DNA of 64,000 bases from Nevskia sp. Its GTDB lineage: Bacteria > Pseudomonadota > Gammaproteobacteria > Nevskiales > Nevskiaceae. Location of the stretch: the NCBI GenBank assembly GCA_019689635.1, contig JADGHB010000001.1, forward strand, positions 1-64,000, read 5' to 3'. The translations under genes were made by a program, and so were the position numbers. The notes beneath the pieces were generated by a model. It searched no databases, was not told where the DNA came from, and was given only the letters and a program-made list of their open reading frames with translations. Numbering within the stretch: the stretch's first letter is position 1; each line of letters opens with the position of its first letter. Positions 44,026 through 53,525 of this stretch are shown here, piece after piece.

Positions 44026-46602
44026 TCACTGCGCCGCCGCCGCGACCGGTGCCGGGCCCTCGCCCGCCCGCGGCCGGTAGAACCACGCCCCCAGCGCCGG
44101 CAGCAGGCAGATCGCGCCGAGCATGTTGACCAGGAACATGAAGGACAGCAGCAGCCCCATGTCGGCCTGGTACTTGAGCGCCGACAGCGTCCACGTACCC
44201 ACGCCGATGGCCATGGTCACGGCGGTGAACACCGCTGCGCTGCCGCGCTGGCGCATGGCTTCGTGGAAGGCCTCGGCGAACGTCAGGCCGCGGTCGCGCA
44301 TCTCGTGCTGGATGCGTTCGAACAGGTAGATGCCGTAGTCCACGCCCACGCCCACGCCCAGCGCCACCACCGGCAGCGTCGCCACCTTCAGCCCGATGCC
44401 GAGGCTGGCCATCAGCGCGTTGCAGAAGATCGACACCATGGTCAGCGGCACGATCACGCAGAACACCGCGGTGACGGAACGGAAAGTGATCAGGCACAAC
44501 AGCGCGAGCGCGCCGAAGATCGCCAGCAGCATCTTGTCCTCGGCGGCGCCGACCGCCTCGTTGGTGGCCGCCATCACGCCGACGTTGCCGCTGGCCAGGC
44601 GCAGGGTCACGCCCTCCACCGGGTGCGTGGCGATGAAGCGCTTGATCTCGGCGACGACGTGGGCGATGGTCGCGCCCTCGTGGTTGTCGGTGAAGATCAA
44701 GGTCTGGATCGCGCGGCAGCTCTCGGTGTTGAGCCCGAGCTGCGGATCGAAGGCGCGCGAGCCCACCGACAGCCCGTCCTCGGTGCGCGGCAGCGCGCGC
44801 CAGCGCGGGTTGCCTTCGTTGAAGGCGGAGATCACCAGTCGGCCGATGCCCGCCACGCTGGTCACCGAGTGCACCCCGGCGACGCCGCGCAGGAACAGGT
44901 CGAACTGGTCGATCAGGTGGACCACCGGATAGTGCAGGCAGGAATCGCCCTGGAAATTCTTCGCCTCGGCGATCACCGAGAGCACGTCGGTGCCGATGTT
45001 GTAGGACGAGGCGATCGCGCGGTCGTCTCGGTTGTAGCGCGAATCCGGCCGCAGCTCGGGCGCGCCGGTGCCGGAGTCGCCGATCACCAGGCCGCGCGAC
45101 AGAAACGTGGTGCCGGCCAGCAGCACCAGGCACACGCCGAAAGCGTACAGCGCGCAGCGCGGCTCGGCGCATCTGGCGACCGCCCGCCACAGCGCGGCGC
45201 GCAGGCGGCTTTCCGGCCGCGTCGCGAAGCGGCGGCTGCGATCCTCCAGCCTGAGGTGAGTGAGCAGGATCGGCAGGATCATCTTGTTGGTGACGATCAT
45301 CAGCAGCACGCCGAGACAGGCGGTGATGCCCAGCTCGTGCACGATCGGGATATCGATCAGCATGATCACCGCGAAGCCCAGCGCGTTGGTGAGCAGCGCC
45401 ACCGAGCCGGGGATGAACAGCTTGCAGAAGGCGCGGCGCGCGGCCTCGATAGAAGAAGCGCCGGCGCAGACTTCCATGCGCCAGGCGTTGGTCATCTGCA
45501 CCGCGTGCGACACGCCGATGGAGAAGATCAAGAACGGCACCAGGATCGACATGGGATCGATGCCGAAGCCAATCAGTGGCAGCAAGCCGATCAGCCACAG
45601 CACCGGCAGCAGCGCCACCACCAGCGCGACCGCGGTGATGCGTAGCGAGCGGGTGTAGGCGTACAGCAACACCGCGGTGACGACGAAGGCGAGCAGGAAG
45701 AACGCGAACACCCCGACCAGGCCGTCGATCACGTCGGCCAGCAACTGCGCGAAGCCGATGATGTTGACTTCGAGATGAGGGTTGTAATCCGGGTTCGGCT
45801 CCGCCTTCACTTTCAGCGCGCTGCCGGGGATCGCCACCGCCGCGCCGCCGCCCGGCGGCGGCACGTAAAACGTCTGGAAACGCCGCATCCACCCGTAGTC
45901 GGTGTAGCCCTCCACCGGCTGCGTCCCGGCCTTGAACGGGCCGACGTCGCGGGTGAGCGTGTAAACGTACTTCTTGGGGCTTTCGAAGTGCCCGCGGATG
46001 TCGGCGAGCCTGGTCATCACGCGCCGGTAGAACACCTCGGCCTTGGCGGGATCGCCGGTGTCCACTTCCTGGAGGTTGGCGCGGATCAGCGCGGCCTTCT
46101 GGTCGTTGGCCACGATCAGGCCGATCTGGCCGGACAGGCCCACGTTGTGACGCACGCGCGCCAGCTCCTCGGGAGTGGCGGTGAACCGCGCCGGCACCAC
46201 CGGTTCGCCCTTGAAGCCGTCCTCGGTGATCTCGATGTACCAGGTATCGGGCGTGAACAGCGAGGACACGTGGGTGCGATCGATGCCGGGAATGAAGAAG
46301 ACGTCGTCGGTCGCCTTCTGCAAGGCGGTCATGAACTCCTTGTTGTAGATGTCGCCCGGCCCTGTCCAGCGCAGGTTCACCAGGATGGTGTTGGCGCCGG
46401 AGAAATCCTTGAGGTAATCCATCATGGTGCGCATGTAGGGATGGCGCACCGGGATCAGTTTGAGAAAGCCCGGATCGAGCGCGACCCGCGTGGCGCTCCA
46501 GGCGAAGAACGCGGTGACCAGCGCGAACAGCAGCGCCAGCGGGTGGCGCCGGCCGATGAGGAAGCCGGAGATGCGGTCGACGACCCGCTCGATCGGCCTC
46601 AT
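44026..46602 (-). CDS. RND-superfamily (MMPL) transporter
   Basis: The 858-residue product has the MMPL layout: one N-terminal membrane segment (HPLALLFALVTAFFAWSATRV), a periplasmic loop of some 250 residues, five segments, a second periplasmic loop, and a final bundle (LGVGVGVDYGIYLFERIQHEMRDRG near the C-terminus). The proton-relay position in segment 4 (GFGIDPMSILVPFLIFSIGVSHAVQM) is recognisable. MMPL proteins export or flip lipids, hopanoids and other hydrophobic molecules; some may import. ATG 46602 overlaps the stop of the YCF48 gene by 4 bp. With that partner it probably forms an envelope complex. Confidence 0.9.
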   Translation of the reverse strand: MRPIERVVDRISGFLIGRRHPLALLFALVTAFFAWSATRVALDPGFLKLIPVRHPYMRTMMDYLKDFSGANTILVNLRWTGPGDIYNKEFMTALQKATDDVFFIPGIDRTHVSSLFTPDTWYIEITEDGFKGEPVVPARFTATPEELARVRHNVGLSGQIGLIVANDQKAALIRANLQEVDTGDPAKAEVFYRRVMTRLADIRGHFESPKKYVYTLTRDVGPFKAGTQPVEGYTDYGWMRRFQTFYVPPPGGGAAVAIPGSALKVKAEPNPDYNPHLEVNIIGFAQLLADVIDGLVGVFAFFLLAFVVTAVLLYAYTRSLRITAVALVVALLPVLWLIGLLPLIGFGIDPMSILVPFLIFSIGVSHAVQMTNAWRMEVCAGASSIEAARRAFCKLFIPGSVALLTNALGFAVIMLIDIPIVHELGITACLGVLLMIVTNKMILPILLTHLRLEDRSRRFATRPESRLRAALWRAVARCAEPRCALYAFGVCLVLLAGTTFLSRGLVIGDSGTGAPELRPDSRYNRDDRAIASSYNIGTDVLSVIAEAKNFQGDSCLHYPVVHLIDQFDLFLRGVAGVHSVTSVAGIGRLVISAFNEGNPRWRALPRTEDGLSVGSRAFDPQLGLNTESCRAIQTLIFTDNHEGATIAHVVAEIKRFIATHPVEGVTLRLASGNVGVMAATNEAVGAAEDKMLLAIFGALALLCLITFRSVTAVFCVIVPLTMVSIFCNALMASLGIGLKVATLPVVALGVGVGVDYGIYLFERIQHEMRDRGLTFAEAFHEAMRQRGSAAVFTAVTMAIGVGTWTLSALKYQADMGLLLSFMFLVNMLGAICLLPALGAWFYRPRAGEGPAPVAAAAQ

Positions 46603-47777
46603 GGCTGGGCTCCGGTCGGCGTCGCTACGAGCGCGGCGCTCGGGTCGGCCAGCTTGCGCACCGCGATCCCCTCGTCGCCGGCGGTCAGCGCCTCGCCGTC
46701 GGGCAGCGGCAGCACCGCGGCCAGCCCCGCAACCAGGCCATGATGCGCGGCCTGCGCGGCGAGGAAGAAGTGCGCACCGCCGTCGTCGGATCGCAGCACG
46801 CTGTTGTCGTCGCCGACCAGGATGGGCCGGCCGCGCGCGTCCACCGCGCCGCCGAACAGCGAATCGGGGACCGGAACCTCGCTCTCGCGCCAGCTTTTGC
46901 CGAGGTCGCGGCTGTAGTAGGCGTGGCCGCGCATGCCGAACACCACCAGCGTCCGGTCCGGCAGCGCCAGCACGCCGTAGAACGAACCCTGGTAGATCGT
47001 GGGCTGCGCCTGCCAGCGCGCGCCGCCGTCGTCCGAGCGCAGCAAGAGACCGCGCTCGCCCACCAGCCACAGCGCACCGTCCGCCGCGCGCGTCATGGCG
47101 TAGAGATGCCGGCCGGCGAGATCGTTGCCGCCCGAATTCGCCGAGAACGCGGCGAAAGGATTGTCGGCGTCGGCGGGCTGAGGTTTCGCCGGCGGGGTGC
47201 CGGCGACGGGAAGGATGTCGAGCGGCGCCTCGGTCCAGGTCTGGCCCTCGTCGCTGGAGACCAGCATCTGGCCGAAGCTGCCGAAGGCGTAGAGCTTGCC
47301 GTCGTAAGGCCCGGCGACGCCCAAAAGCGGCTCGGACCGCGCCGGATCGAAGTGCACCTCGCGCCAGCTCTGTCCGTCGTCGGTGCTGCGCAAAATCCAG
47401 CTGTCCTGGCCCACCGCGAGCGCGAGCCGCGGCCCGACGAAGGCGATGCGCGTCAACGTGGAACCGCGCTCGGGTTCCACGCGTGCCTCGCGCCAGGGAC
47501 CGTGCGGACGGTCGGCGACCAGGATATGGCCCAGCTCGGCCGTGGCGAGGATGCGCGAACCGCTGCGCGCGAGACCGGTCACCAAGAGGCGATCGGTGTG
47601 CAGAACGCTGGGCGGGAACGGCGGGATCGAACGCGGCGAGAAGGCGTAGCCCGCCGCGCCCAGCACCAGTGCGGCGAACAGCCACGCCGGCCAGGCACGC
47701 ACGGCCGCCGATTCGCGGCGTGACGCCAGCGGCGCGACCGCCGCGCGACCGGCCACTTCATCGAGGGAATGATTCAT
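46599..47777 (-). CDS. YCF48/BNR-repeat beta-propeller protein
   Basis: The 392-residue product has an N-terminal membrane segment (AWLFAALVLGAAGYAF, about 32-48) followed by repeated BNR/YCF48 blades with the Ser-x-Asp-x-Gly-x-x-W pattern: STDDGQSWREV, SSDEGQTWTEA, SDDGGARWQAQ and SRDLGKSWRES. It is thus a membrane-anchored periplasmic beta-propeller. YCF48-type proteins act as assembly factors for photosystem II in phototrophs; in proteobacteria they pair with MMPL transporters. The 4-bp overlap with the RND gene supports joint function. A strong AGGAGGA ribosome site precedes the ATG. Confidence 0.88.
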   Translation of the reverse strand: MNHSLDEVAGRAAVAPLASRRESAAVRAWPAWLFAALVLGAAGYAFSPRSIPPFPPSVLHTDRLLVTGLARSGSRILATAELGHILVADRPHGPWREARVEPERGSTLTRIAFVGPRLALAVGQDSWILRSTDDGQSWREVHFDPARSEPLLGVAGPYDGKLYAFGSFGQMLVSSDEGQTWTEAPLDILPVAGTPPAKPQPADADNPFAAFSANSGGNDLAGRHLYAMTRAADGALWLVGERGLLLRSDDGGARWQAQPTIYQGSFYGVLALPDRTLVVFGMRGHAYYSRDLGKSWRESEVPVPDSLFGGAVDARGRPILVGDDNSVLRSDDGGAHFFLAAQAAHHGLVAGLAAVLPLPDGEALTAGDEGIAVRKLADPSAALVATPTGAQP

Positions 47778-47881
47778 GCGGCTGTCCTCCTCCTGCCCGC
47801 CCGCGGTTGCGCGACCGCGCGCCGTTTATCGTGTCGATGCCGCGGCCGGTTCGGCCTGGCCCGGCGGCCGCAAGACGCTCA

Positions 47882-49090
47882 TCACGCTCCCGGGATTTCG
47901 AACAAGCCGGCCGCGCCCATGCCGCCGCCGATGCACATCGTGACCACGACATAGCGCACGCCACGCCGGCGGCCTTCGATCAGCGCGTGCATGGCCATCC
48001 GCGCCCCGGACATGCCGTAGGGATGACCGATGGCGATGGCGCCGCCGTTGACGTTGAGGCGCTCGTCCGGGATGCCGAGCCGCTCCCGGCAGTAGATCAC
48101 CTGGCAGGCGAAGGCCTCGTTCAATTCCCACAGGCCGATGTCGGACACCGCGAGCTGGTGCCGCGCGAGCAGCTTGGGCACCGCGAACACCGGGCCGATG
48201 CCCATCTCGTCCGGCTTGCAGCCGGCCACCGCGTAGCCGCGATAGATGCCCAGCGGCTGCAGGCCGCGGCGGCGCGCCTGCTCGGCGCGCATCACCACCA
48301 CCGCCGCGGCGCCGTCGGAAAGCTGGCTGGCGTTGCCGGCGGTGATGTGTCGGCCCTGCGCGACGAACTTGCCGTTCTTCCACACCGGCTTGAGCGCGGC
48401 CAAGGCTTCCAGCGTGGTATCGGGCCGGTTGCCTTCGTCGCGGGCGAGGGTGACGGTCTGCTGGCCGGCGGGCTTGCCGTCCTGGTCGTAGAGCCGCTTG
48501 GCGACCGTGATCGGCACGATCTCCTCGTCGAACTTCCCGGCCGCCTGCGCGGCGGCGGTGCGGCGCTGGCTGTGCAGCGCGTATTCGTCCTGCCGTGCGC
48601 GGGAGATGCCGTAGCGTTCGGCCACGATCTCGGCGGTCTCGATCATGGCGATGTAGGCCGCCGGCTGCGCGGCGAGCACCGCCTCGGACACGAAGCGGTA
48701 GTTGTTCTTGTGCTCGTTCTGCACCAGCGAGATGGATTCCAGCCCGCCGGCGACGACGATGTCCTGTTCGCCGCTCATCACGTTCCTGGCCGCCAGCGCG
48801 ATGGCTTGCAGGCCCGAGGAACACTGACGATCGAGCGTCATGCCCGGCACGCGGTCGGGCAGGCCCGCGGTATACGCGCACAGGCGGCCCAGGTTGTAGG
48901 CCTGGGTGCCCTGCTGCGCGGCGCAGCCGAGAATCACGTCGTCCACCTCGTCCGGCGCCACGCGCGCGCGCGCCAGGGCCTCGCGCACCACGTGACCGCC
49001 CAGCACCGGCGCTTCGGTATCGTTGAACGCGCCGCGGTAAGCCTTGCCGATGGCGGTGCGCGCGGCGGCGACGATGACAGCCTCGTTCAC
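47882..49090 (-). CDS. acetyl-CoA C-acyltransferase (thiolase)
   Basis: The 402-residue product is a degradative thiolase with the acyl-binding Cys in [11 protein letters not shown] (about residue 92), the His of ELNEAFACQ / [19 protein letters not shown], and the second Cys in [17 protein letters not shown]. It releases acetyl-CoA (or propionyl-CoA) from a 3-ketoacyl-CoA. The type is FadA/FadA5-like. It stands between the RND pair and the maoC-ipdF genes, with 121 bp upstream. In context it probably serves a side-chain or ring beta-oxidation cycle. Confidence 0.9.
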   Translation of the reverse strand: MNEAVIVAAARTAIGKAYRGAFNDTEAPVLGGHVVREALARARVAPDEVDDVILGCAAQQGTQAYNLGRLCAYTAGLPDRVPGMTLDRQCSSGLQAIALAARNVMSGEQDIVVAGGLESISLVQNEHKNNYRFVSEAVLAAQPAAYIAMIETAEIVAERYGISRARQDEYALHSQRRTAAAQAAGKFDEEIVPITVAKRLYDQDGKPAGQQTVTLARDEGNRPDTTLEALAALKPVWKNGKFVAQGRHITAGNASQLSDGAAAVVVMRAEQARRRGLQPLGIYRGYAVAGCKPDEMGIGPVFAVPKLLARHQLAVSDIGLWELNEAFACQVIYCRERLGIPDERLNVNGGAIAIGHPYGMSGARMAMHALIEGRRRGVRYVVVTMCIGGGMGAAGLFEIPGA

Positions 49091-49126
49091 GGACGCTCGC
49101 CGACGGTTCGGCGCGATCGACTGCGG

Positions 49127-49154
49127 TTCATAGATTCTCCGGCGCCCTCGGCAA
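49127..49154 (-). promoter_or_regulatory. possible sigma-70 promoter for the thiolase gene
   Basis: On the minus strand TTGCCG (49154-49149) and TATGAA (49132-49127) are separated by 16 bp, each matching the consensus at four of six positions. Transcription would begin about 30 bp before the start codon of the thiolase gene. Confidence 0.3.
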
Positions 49155-49190
49155 GCGCCCGGCGGATGCGGTGTGCCTAAACTACGCCAG

Positions 49191-49206
49191 GCGCCGCCGG
49201 CGGCGC
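49191..49206. repeat. 16-bp perfect palindrome after maoC
   Basis: GCGCCGCCGGCGGCGC is a perfect inverted repeat 5 bp beyond the maoC stop. It could form a cruciform or a dimeric protein site, or fold as an RNA hairpin at the 3' end of the ipdF-maoC transcript. There is no T tract, so an ordinary intrinsic terminator is unlikely. Confidence 0.5.
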
Positions 49207-49211
49207 TTCAT

Positions 49212-49670
49212 TCAAAAGTAGTAGCGCGAAAGGACGTCCGCCACGCAGGCGGGCTTGGCCTGGCCCTCGATCTCCACGGTCACGCGGATGGTCGCCTGCA
49301 CCGCGCCGTCCTGGGTCGGCTGCGCCGCGATCAGCTCGCCGCGGCCGCGGATGCGGCTGCCCACCCGCACCGGCGCGGGAAAACGCACCTTGTCGGCACC
49401 GTAGTTGACGCCCATCCTCATGCCGCGCACCTCCACGATCTGCGGCAGGAAGCGCGCGACCAGCGACAGCGTCAGCCAGCCATGGGCGATGGTCGCGCCG
49501 AACGGCCCGGCCTGGGCGCGCTGGGGGTCCACGTGGATCCACTGGTGGTCGTCGGTGGCGTCGGCGAAACGATCGATGCGCGCCTGCGTCATCGTCAGCC
49601 ACTCGCTGGTGCCGAGCGGTTTGCCGACCGCGGCGAGGATTTCCTCTGGGGAATTGAACACGGTGCTCAT
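49212..49670 (-). CDS. MaoC-type enoyl-CoA hydratase
   Basis: The 152-residue product is a single hot-dog-fold hydratase. The catalytic pair appears as Asp41 and His46 in ATDDHQWIHVDPQRAQAGPFGATIAHGWLTLSL. It would add water to a trans-2-enoyl-CoA. ATG 49670 overlaps the stop of the ipdF-like gene by 4 bp, so the two are co-translated. Its pairing with a dehydrogenase fits a hydratase / dehydrogenase step in the degradation of a ring-bearing CoA thioester. Confidence 0.9.
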   Translation of the reverse strand: MSTVFNSPEEILAAVGKPLGTSEWLTMTQARIDRFADATDDHQWIHVDPQRAQAGPFGATIAHGWLTLSLVARFLPQIVEVRGMRMGVNYGADKVRFPAPVRVGSRIRGRGELIAAQPTQDGAVQATIRVTVEIEGQAKPACVADVLSRYYF

Positions 49671-50452
49671 GGGTGTTGGCTCGAGGCGGAAACGACTTCT
49701 CCGACCAGGTAGGAGGCGTAGTCGGAGGCGAGGAATACGATCACGTTGGCGATCTCCCACACTTCCGCGGCGCGACCGAAGGCCTCGCGCGCGGCGAGCT
49801 GCTCGAGCAGCTCGGCCGGCGCGGTCTTGCGCAGGAAATCGTGGAAGGCGATGGAAGGTGCCACCGCGTTGATGCGCACGCCGTGCTCGGCAGCCTCCAG
49901 CGCGGCGCAGCGCGTGAGCGCCATCACGCCGGCCTTGGCCGCCGCGTAGTGCGCCTGCTCTTTCTGCGCGCGCCAACCCAGCACCGAGGCGTTGTTGACG
50001 ATGGCGCCGCGCCCGCGCGGCTGCATTTTCTTGAGCATGGCGCGCGTCATGCGGAAGGTGCCGGTGAGCGTCACGTCCAGCACCTTGTGCCACTCCTCGT
50101 CGCTCATCTCCACCACGCGCCGGCTGCCGCCCAGGCCGGCGTTGTTGACCAGGACGTCGGTGCCTTCGAGCCGTTCCTCGGCCTCCTCCACCAGCGCCTG
50201 CACCTGGGCTTCGTTGGTCACGTCGGCGAGCCGTCCGTAGATGCGGGGAAGTCCGGTTTCGTGTTTCAGCCTGGCCACGGCGTCCTCGAGGCGGCGCGCA
50301 TGGATGTCCGAGATCAACAGGGCACGGCAGCCTTCCTCGGCGCAGCGCCGCGCCGTGGCGTAACCGATACCCGCGCCGGCGGCGGCGGTGACGAGCACGG
50401 ACTTGCCCGACAACAGGCCGTGGGCCGGAACGTAGTCTGGAATTTTGCTCAT
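49667..50452 (-). CDS. ipdF: IpdF-like short-chain dehydrogenase
   Basis: The 261-residue product is a classical SDR: cofactor motif VLVTAAAGAGIGYATARR, NNAG region LVNNAGLGGSRRVV, catalytic Ser in NNASVLGWRAQ and Tyr/Lys in HYAAAKAGVM. The unusual TAAAG cofactor loop and the C-terminus VVSASSQHP are, from memory, features of IpdF (Rv3559c), which oxidises or reduces a hydroxyl/keto group at C5 of HIP-CoA derivatives. It overlaps maoC by 4 bp and lies 96 bp from the fadE30-like gene upstream, as ipdF adjoins fadE30 in Mycobacterium. Confidence 0.78.
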   Translation of the reverse strand: MSKIPDYVPAHGLLSGKSVLVTAAAGAGIGYATARRCAEEGCRALLISDIHARRLEDAVARLKHETGLPRIYGRLADVTNEAQVQALVEEAEERLEGTDVLVNNAGLGGSRRVVEMSDEEWHKVLDVTLTGTFRMTRAMLKKMQPRGRGAIVNNASVLGWRAQKEQAHYAAAKAGVMALTRCAALEAAEHGVRINAVAPSIAFHDFLRKTAPAELLEQLAAREAFGRAAEVWEIANVIVFLASDYASYLVGEVVSASSQHP

Positions 50453-50548
50453 GGTCTTGCGTTCAATGCTGCCATCCCCGGTGCGAGGTCGTGCCTTGGA
50501 TAAACGCCGGCCCGGCCGCTCGTGGCCGGGCGTTCGCCGCTTCGCGGC

Positions 50549-51733
50549 TCATCCTCGGGGTTCGCGCGGCAGGCCCAGCGCGCGCTCGGCGATGAGGTTC
50601 AACTGGATCTCGTTGGTGCCGGCGTAGATGGTATCCGCGCGCGAGAAGAAGAATACCTGCTGCAAGCGGCGGCGCGCCTCGTCCTGGTGCACGAGCCGGC
50701 CTTCCTCGCCCAACACGTCTATCGCCAGCTCGCCCAGCGCCCGGTGCCAGTTGGACCAGTAGTATTTGTAGATCAGCGCCTCCGGCCGCAGGCGACCGTC
50801 CTCGGCGTCGGCGAGCATGCGCAGGGCGTTGTAGCGCATCACGCGCAAACCGATCCAGCTCTGTGCCAGGCGCTGGCGGATCGCCGGATCGTCCGCCGCG
50901 CCGCTGGCGCGGGCTTGCGCGACGACCAGTTCCAGTTCGTGCCCAAAGTGCATCTGCTGGCCGAGCGTGGAGATGCCGCGCTCAAAGCCCAGCAGCGCCA
51001 TGGCGATGGCCCAGCCCTCGCCCGGGCGCCCCACGATGTGGTCCGCCGCGGTGCGCGCGCCGTCAAAAAACACTTCGTTGAACTCGCAGCTACCGGTCAA
51101 CTGGCGGATGGGCCGGATGCTCACGCCCGGCTGCTTGAGCGGCACGAGCAGGAAGGCGAGGCCCTTGCTGCCCTTCGATCCCGGCTCGCAGCGGGCGAGC
51201 ACGAAGATCCAGTCCGACTCGTGCGCCAGCGAAGTCCACACCTTCTGCCCGTCCACGATCCACTCGCCGCGCGCTTCGTCGAGCCGGCAGCGCGTCTGCA
51301 CGTTGGCGAGATCGGACCCGGCATTCGGCTCGGAATAGCCCTGCGCCCAATACTCGCTGCCGTCGAGGATGCGCGGCAGGAAACGCCGCTTCTGCGCCTC
51401 GCTGCCGTAGGCGATCAGCGTGGGACCGAGCAGGGTTTCGCCGATGTGACCCATGCGGCCCGGCCCGCCGGCGCGCGCGTATTCCTCGTGGAAGATCACC
51501 TGCCGCTCGAGGGACAGTCCGCGCCCGCCGTAGGCTTTTGGCCAGCCGAGACCGGTCCAGCCGCCGCGGGCGAGCTCGCGCTCCCATTCCTTGCGCAGCG
51601 CCGGCTCGAAATCCTCGTCGCCCGGCCCGCCGCGATGGCGCAGCTTCGCGAAGCGGCCGGCGAGGTGCGCGCGCATCCAGCCCGCCACTTCGGCGCGGAA
51701 AGCGGCTTCGTCGTTCGCCGCGGCCGCGTTCAT
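50549..51733 (-). CDS. fadE30: FadE30-like acyl-CoA dehydrogenase
   Basis: FAD-dependent alpha,beta-dehydrogenation of an acyl-CoA. The 394-residue product resembles mycobacterial FadE30, the 5-OH-HIP-CoA dehydrogenase, in blocks such as [61 protein letters not shown] and [27 protein letters not shown] 51733 overlaps the stop of the preceding 371-aa dehydrogenase by 4 bp; the frame is open further upstream but that region belongs to the other gene. The overlap suggests a mixed oligomer of the two. Confidence 0.8.
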   Translation of the reverse strand: MNAAAANDEAAFRAEVAGWMRAHLAGRFAKLRHRGGPGDEDFEPALRKEWERELARGGWTGLGWPKAYGGRGLSLERQVIFHEEYARAGGPGRMGHIGETLLGPTLIAYGSEAQKRRFLPRILDGSEYWAQGYSEPNAGSDLANVQTRCRLDEARGEWIVDGQKVWTSLAHESDWIFVLARCEPGSKGSKGLAFLLVPLKQPGVSIRPIRQLTGSCEFNEVFFDGARTAADHIVGRPGEGWAIAMALLGFERGISTLGQQMHFGHELELVVAQARASGAADDPAIRQRLAQSWIGLRVMRYNALRMLADAEDGRLRPEALIYKYYWSNWHRALGELAIDVLGEEGRLVHQDEARRRLQQVFFFSRADTIYAGTNEIQLNLIAERALGLPREPRG

Positions 51734-52845
51734 GGCGCTGGCTCCAAGAGGTGCGCCGCGAGCGCCTCGCGCAGCCGCTCCGGCGCGCCCAGCCAGTGGC
51801 GGCCGGCGTGTGCGCGCTTGAAGTGCAGCTGCGGATCGTAGTCCCAGGTGAAACCCACGCCGCCGTGGAGCTGGAGCGCCTCGCCGGCGCACCAGAAATA
51901 GGTTTCGCTGGCCAGCGCCTTGGCCGCGTCGCATTCGCAGGCCAGCACGGCTGTCGGCGCGCCGGCGGCGGCGCCGGCAGCGGCGCCATAGACCATCGAG
52001 CGCGTGGCCTCGATTTTCACCATCATCTCGGCGCAGCGGTGCTTGACCGCCTGGAAGGAGGCGATGGCGCGCCCGAATTGCTTGCGGTTCTGGGTGTAGG
52101 CGAGCGTCAGCTCCAGACAGGCCTGCGCGCCGCCGAGCTGTTCGGCGGCCAGCGACAAGCGCGCGTAAGCCTGGGCGCGGCGCAAGCCTTCGGCGAGCCG
52201 CGCCGGGTCGTCCACGCGCGCGGCGGCGTCCAGCGTCACGTCCTCGAACACGAGCGCGGCGTAGCGGCGGGTGAGATCCCAGGTCTGCAAGGCGGTGCGC
52301 CGCAGGCCCGGCGCATCCGCCGGGACCGCGAACAACGCCAGCGCATCCTCGCCTTCGATGCGCGCCAGCGCGAACACCGTGTCCGCCGAAGCGCCGTCGA
52401 GCACCTGCGCGATGCGGCCGCTCACCTGCCAGCCGTCCCCGGCGCGGCGCGCCGCAAGCGGCGCCTCGAAGCTCGCGGTGGCGCGCAACTGGCCCGCGGC
52501 GATCGGCGGCAGCCAGCGCGCACGAGCGGACTCGCGGCCCGCTTGCGCGAGCAGCTGGCCCGCCAGGCATACCGTGGCGAAATACGGCAGGCAGGCAAGC
52601 CTCCGACCCATCTGCTCCAGCAGCAAGACCTGCTCGAAGGCGGAAAGCCCCAGGCCACCCTGCGCTTCCGGCAAGGCCAGCGCACACCAGCCCAGCTCCG
52701 CGCCGATGCGCCGCCAGAGATCCGTGTCGTAACCGGCGGCGCTGTCCATGGCGCGGCGCACCGCGGCCGAGGTGCTGGCTTCGGCCAGCACGCGCTCGGC
52801 GGTCGCGCGGATCAGCGCCTGGTCTTCGGTGAGCGCAAGCTTCAT
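51730..52845 (-). CDS. acyl-CoA dehydrogenase, partner subunit
   Basis: The 371-residue product has the acyl-CoA dehydrogenase fold ([69 protein letters not shown]) but lacks the C-terminal GTNEIQ segment of its partner, ending [14 protein letters not shown]. Such shorter chains form alpha2-beta2 dehydrogenases in steroid pathways, where active-site and FAD contacts are shared between subunits. It is the first gene of the pair and starts 161 bp from the cspA promoter, which faces the other way. Confidence 0.82.
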   Translation of the reverse strand: MKLALTEDQALIRATAERVLAEASTSAAVRRAMDSAAGYDTDLWRRIGAELGWCALALPEAQGGLGLSAFEQVLLLEQMGRRLACLPYFATVCLAGQLLAQAGRESARARWLPPIAAGQLRATASFEAPLAARRAGDGWQVSGRIAQVLDGASADTVFALARIEGEDALALFAVPADAPGLRRTALQTWDLTRRYAALVFEDVTLDAAARVDDPARLAEGLRRAQAYARLSLAAEQLGGAQACLELTLAYTQNRKQFGRAIASFQAVKHRCAEMMVKIEATRSMVYGAAAGAAAGAPTAVLACECDAAKALASETYFWCAGEALQLHGGVGFTWDYDPQLHFKRAHAGRHWLGAPERLREALAAHLLEPAP

Positions 52846-53006
52846 CGCGGCAGGACGGGAAAGCCGCGGGCATTATTCGGAGCCCGCGCCGGCGCAGCTT
52901 CACCCATTGGGACGACACGCGGACCGCGGAGGCTTTTCGCAGCGGCGTTCCGCGCGCCGAAAACCAAGCGCGAACCGCCCGGCGGTCCGGGACCGTCCGA
53001 CAAAAG

Positions 53007-53036
53007 TTGGACAATCCGCCTCGAGCCGCGTATGCT
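53007..53036 (+). promoter_or_regulatory. sigma-70 promoter of cspA
   Basis: TTGGAC at 53007-53012 and TATGCT at 53031-53036 are separated by 18 bp. They match the consensus at five and four positions respectively. Transcription would start near 53043. The 345-bp gap from the dehydrogenase start to the cspA ATG (52846-53190) contains this promoter and the leader; no clear promoter for the minus-strand dehydrogenase pair was found in it. Confidence 0.65.
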
Positions 53037-53042
53037 GTCCTC

Positions 53043-53190
53043 GCTGCAACTCAAATCGAGAATCGTTTCCGGTCAGTCGTCGGCCCGCCACGCGGCGCCT
53101 CGTCACTTCCCCGCTACTTTTCTTCCTTGCCCGCTGCAGTCGGCCCGCGTTCGCGCGGCGCTGAAATTTTCTTCTACTATGGAAACTGTC
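53043..53190 (+). other. long 5' leader of cspA
   Basis: About 148 nt separate the predicted transcription start from the cspA ATG. A 5' leader of this length is typical of cold-shock genes of the cspA type, where refolding of the leader at low temperature improves stability and translation. The leader is visibly less GC-rich toward its end (CTGAAATTTTCTTCTACT), close to the start codon. The exact fold cannot be given here. Confidence 0.5.
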
Positions 53191-53406
53191 ATGAGTGAAA
53201 AGCAGACCGGAACGGTCAAATGGTTCAACGACGCGAAAGGCTTCGGCTTCATCACGCCCAGCAACGGCGGCGAAGACTTGTTCGCGCACTTCAAGGAGAT
53301 CCAGGGCGGCGGCAGCTTCAAGTCGCTGACCGAGGGTCAGAAAGTGGAGTACATCGCCCAACGCGGCCCCAAAGGCATGCAGGCGACGCGCATCCAGCCG
53401 CTCTGA
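53191..53406 (+). CDS. CspA-family cold-shock protein
   Basis: A 71-residue single-stranded nucleic-acid-binding protein with the cold-shock fold. The RNP1 motif KGFGFITP and the RNP2 motif DLFAHF are both intact, preceded by TGTVKWFND. It acts as an RNA chaperone in the cytoplasm. ATG 53191 is used; an in-frame ATG at 53179 would add four residues (METV). It has its own promoter, a long leader and a strong terminator, so it is an isolated one-gene unit set within the catabolic region. Confidence 0.95.
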   Translation: MSEKQTGTVKWFNDAKGFGFITPSNGGEDLFAHFKEIQGGGSFKSLTEGQKVEYIAQRGPKGMQATRIQPL

Positions 53407-53430
53407 AGTTCGGTTCGAACCTGTCGGACG

Positions 53431-53464
53431 AGGCCGCGGCGCAACTGCCGCGGCCTTTTTCTTT
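53431..53464 (+). terminator. intrinsic terminator after cspA
   Basis: GGCCGCGGC (53432-53440) pairs perfectly with GCCGCGGCC (53447-53455) across a six-base loop and is followed by TTTTTCTTT. It lies 25 bp after the cspA stop. This is the clearest intrinsic terminator in the window. Confidence 0.9.
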
Positions 53465-53525
53465 GCAATGACCCTGCGCCGCCACGCAGGGATCGCCGAT
53501 TCCGCTCGTCGCGAACAGCGCGACT

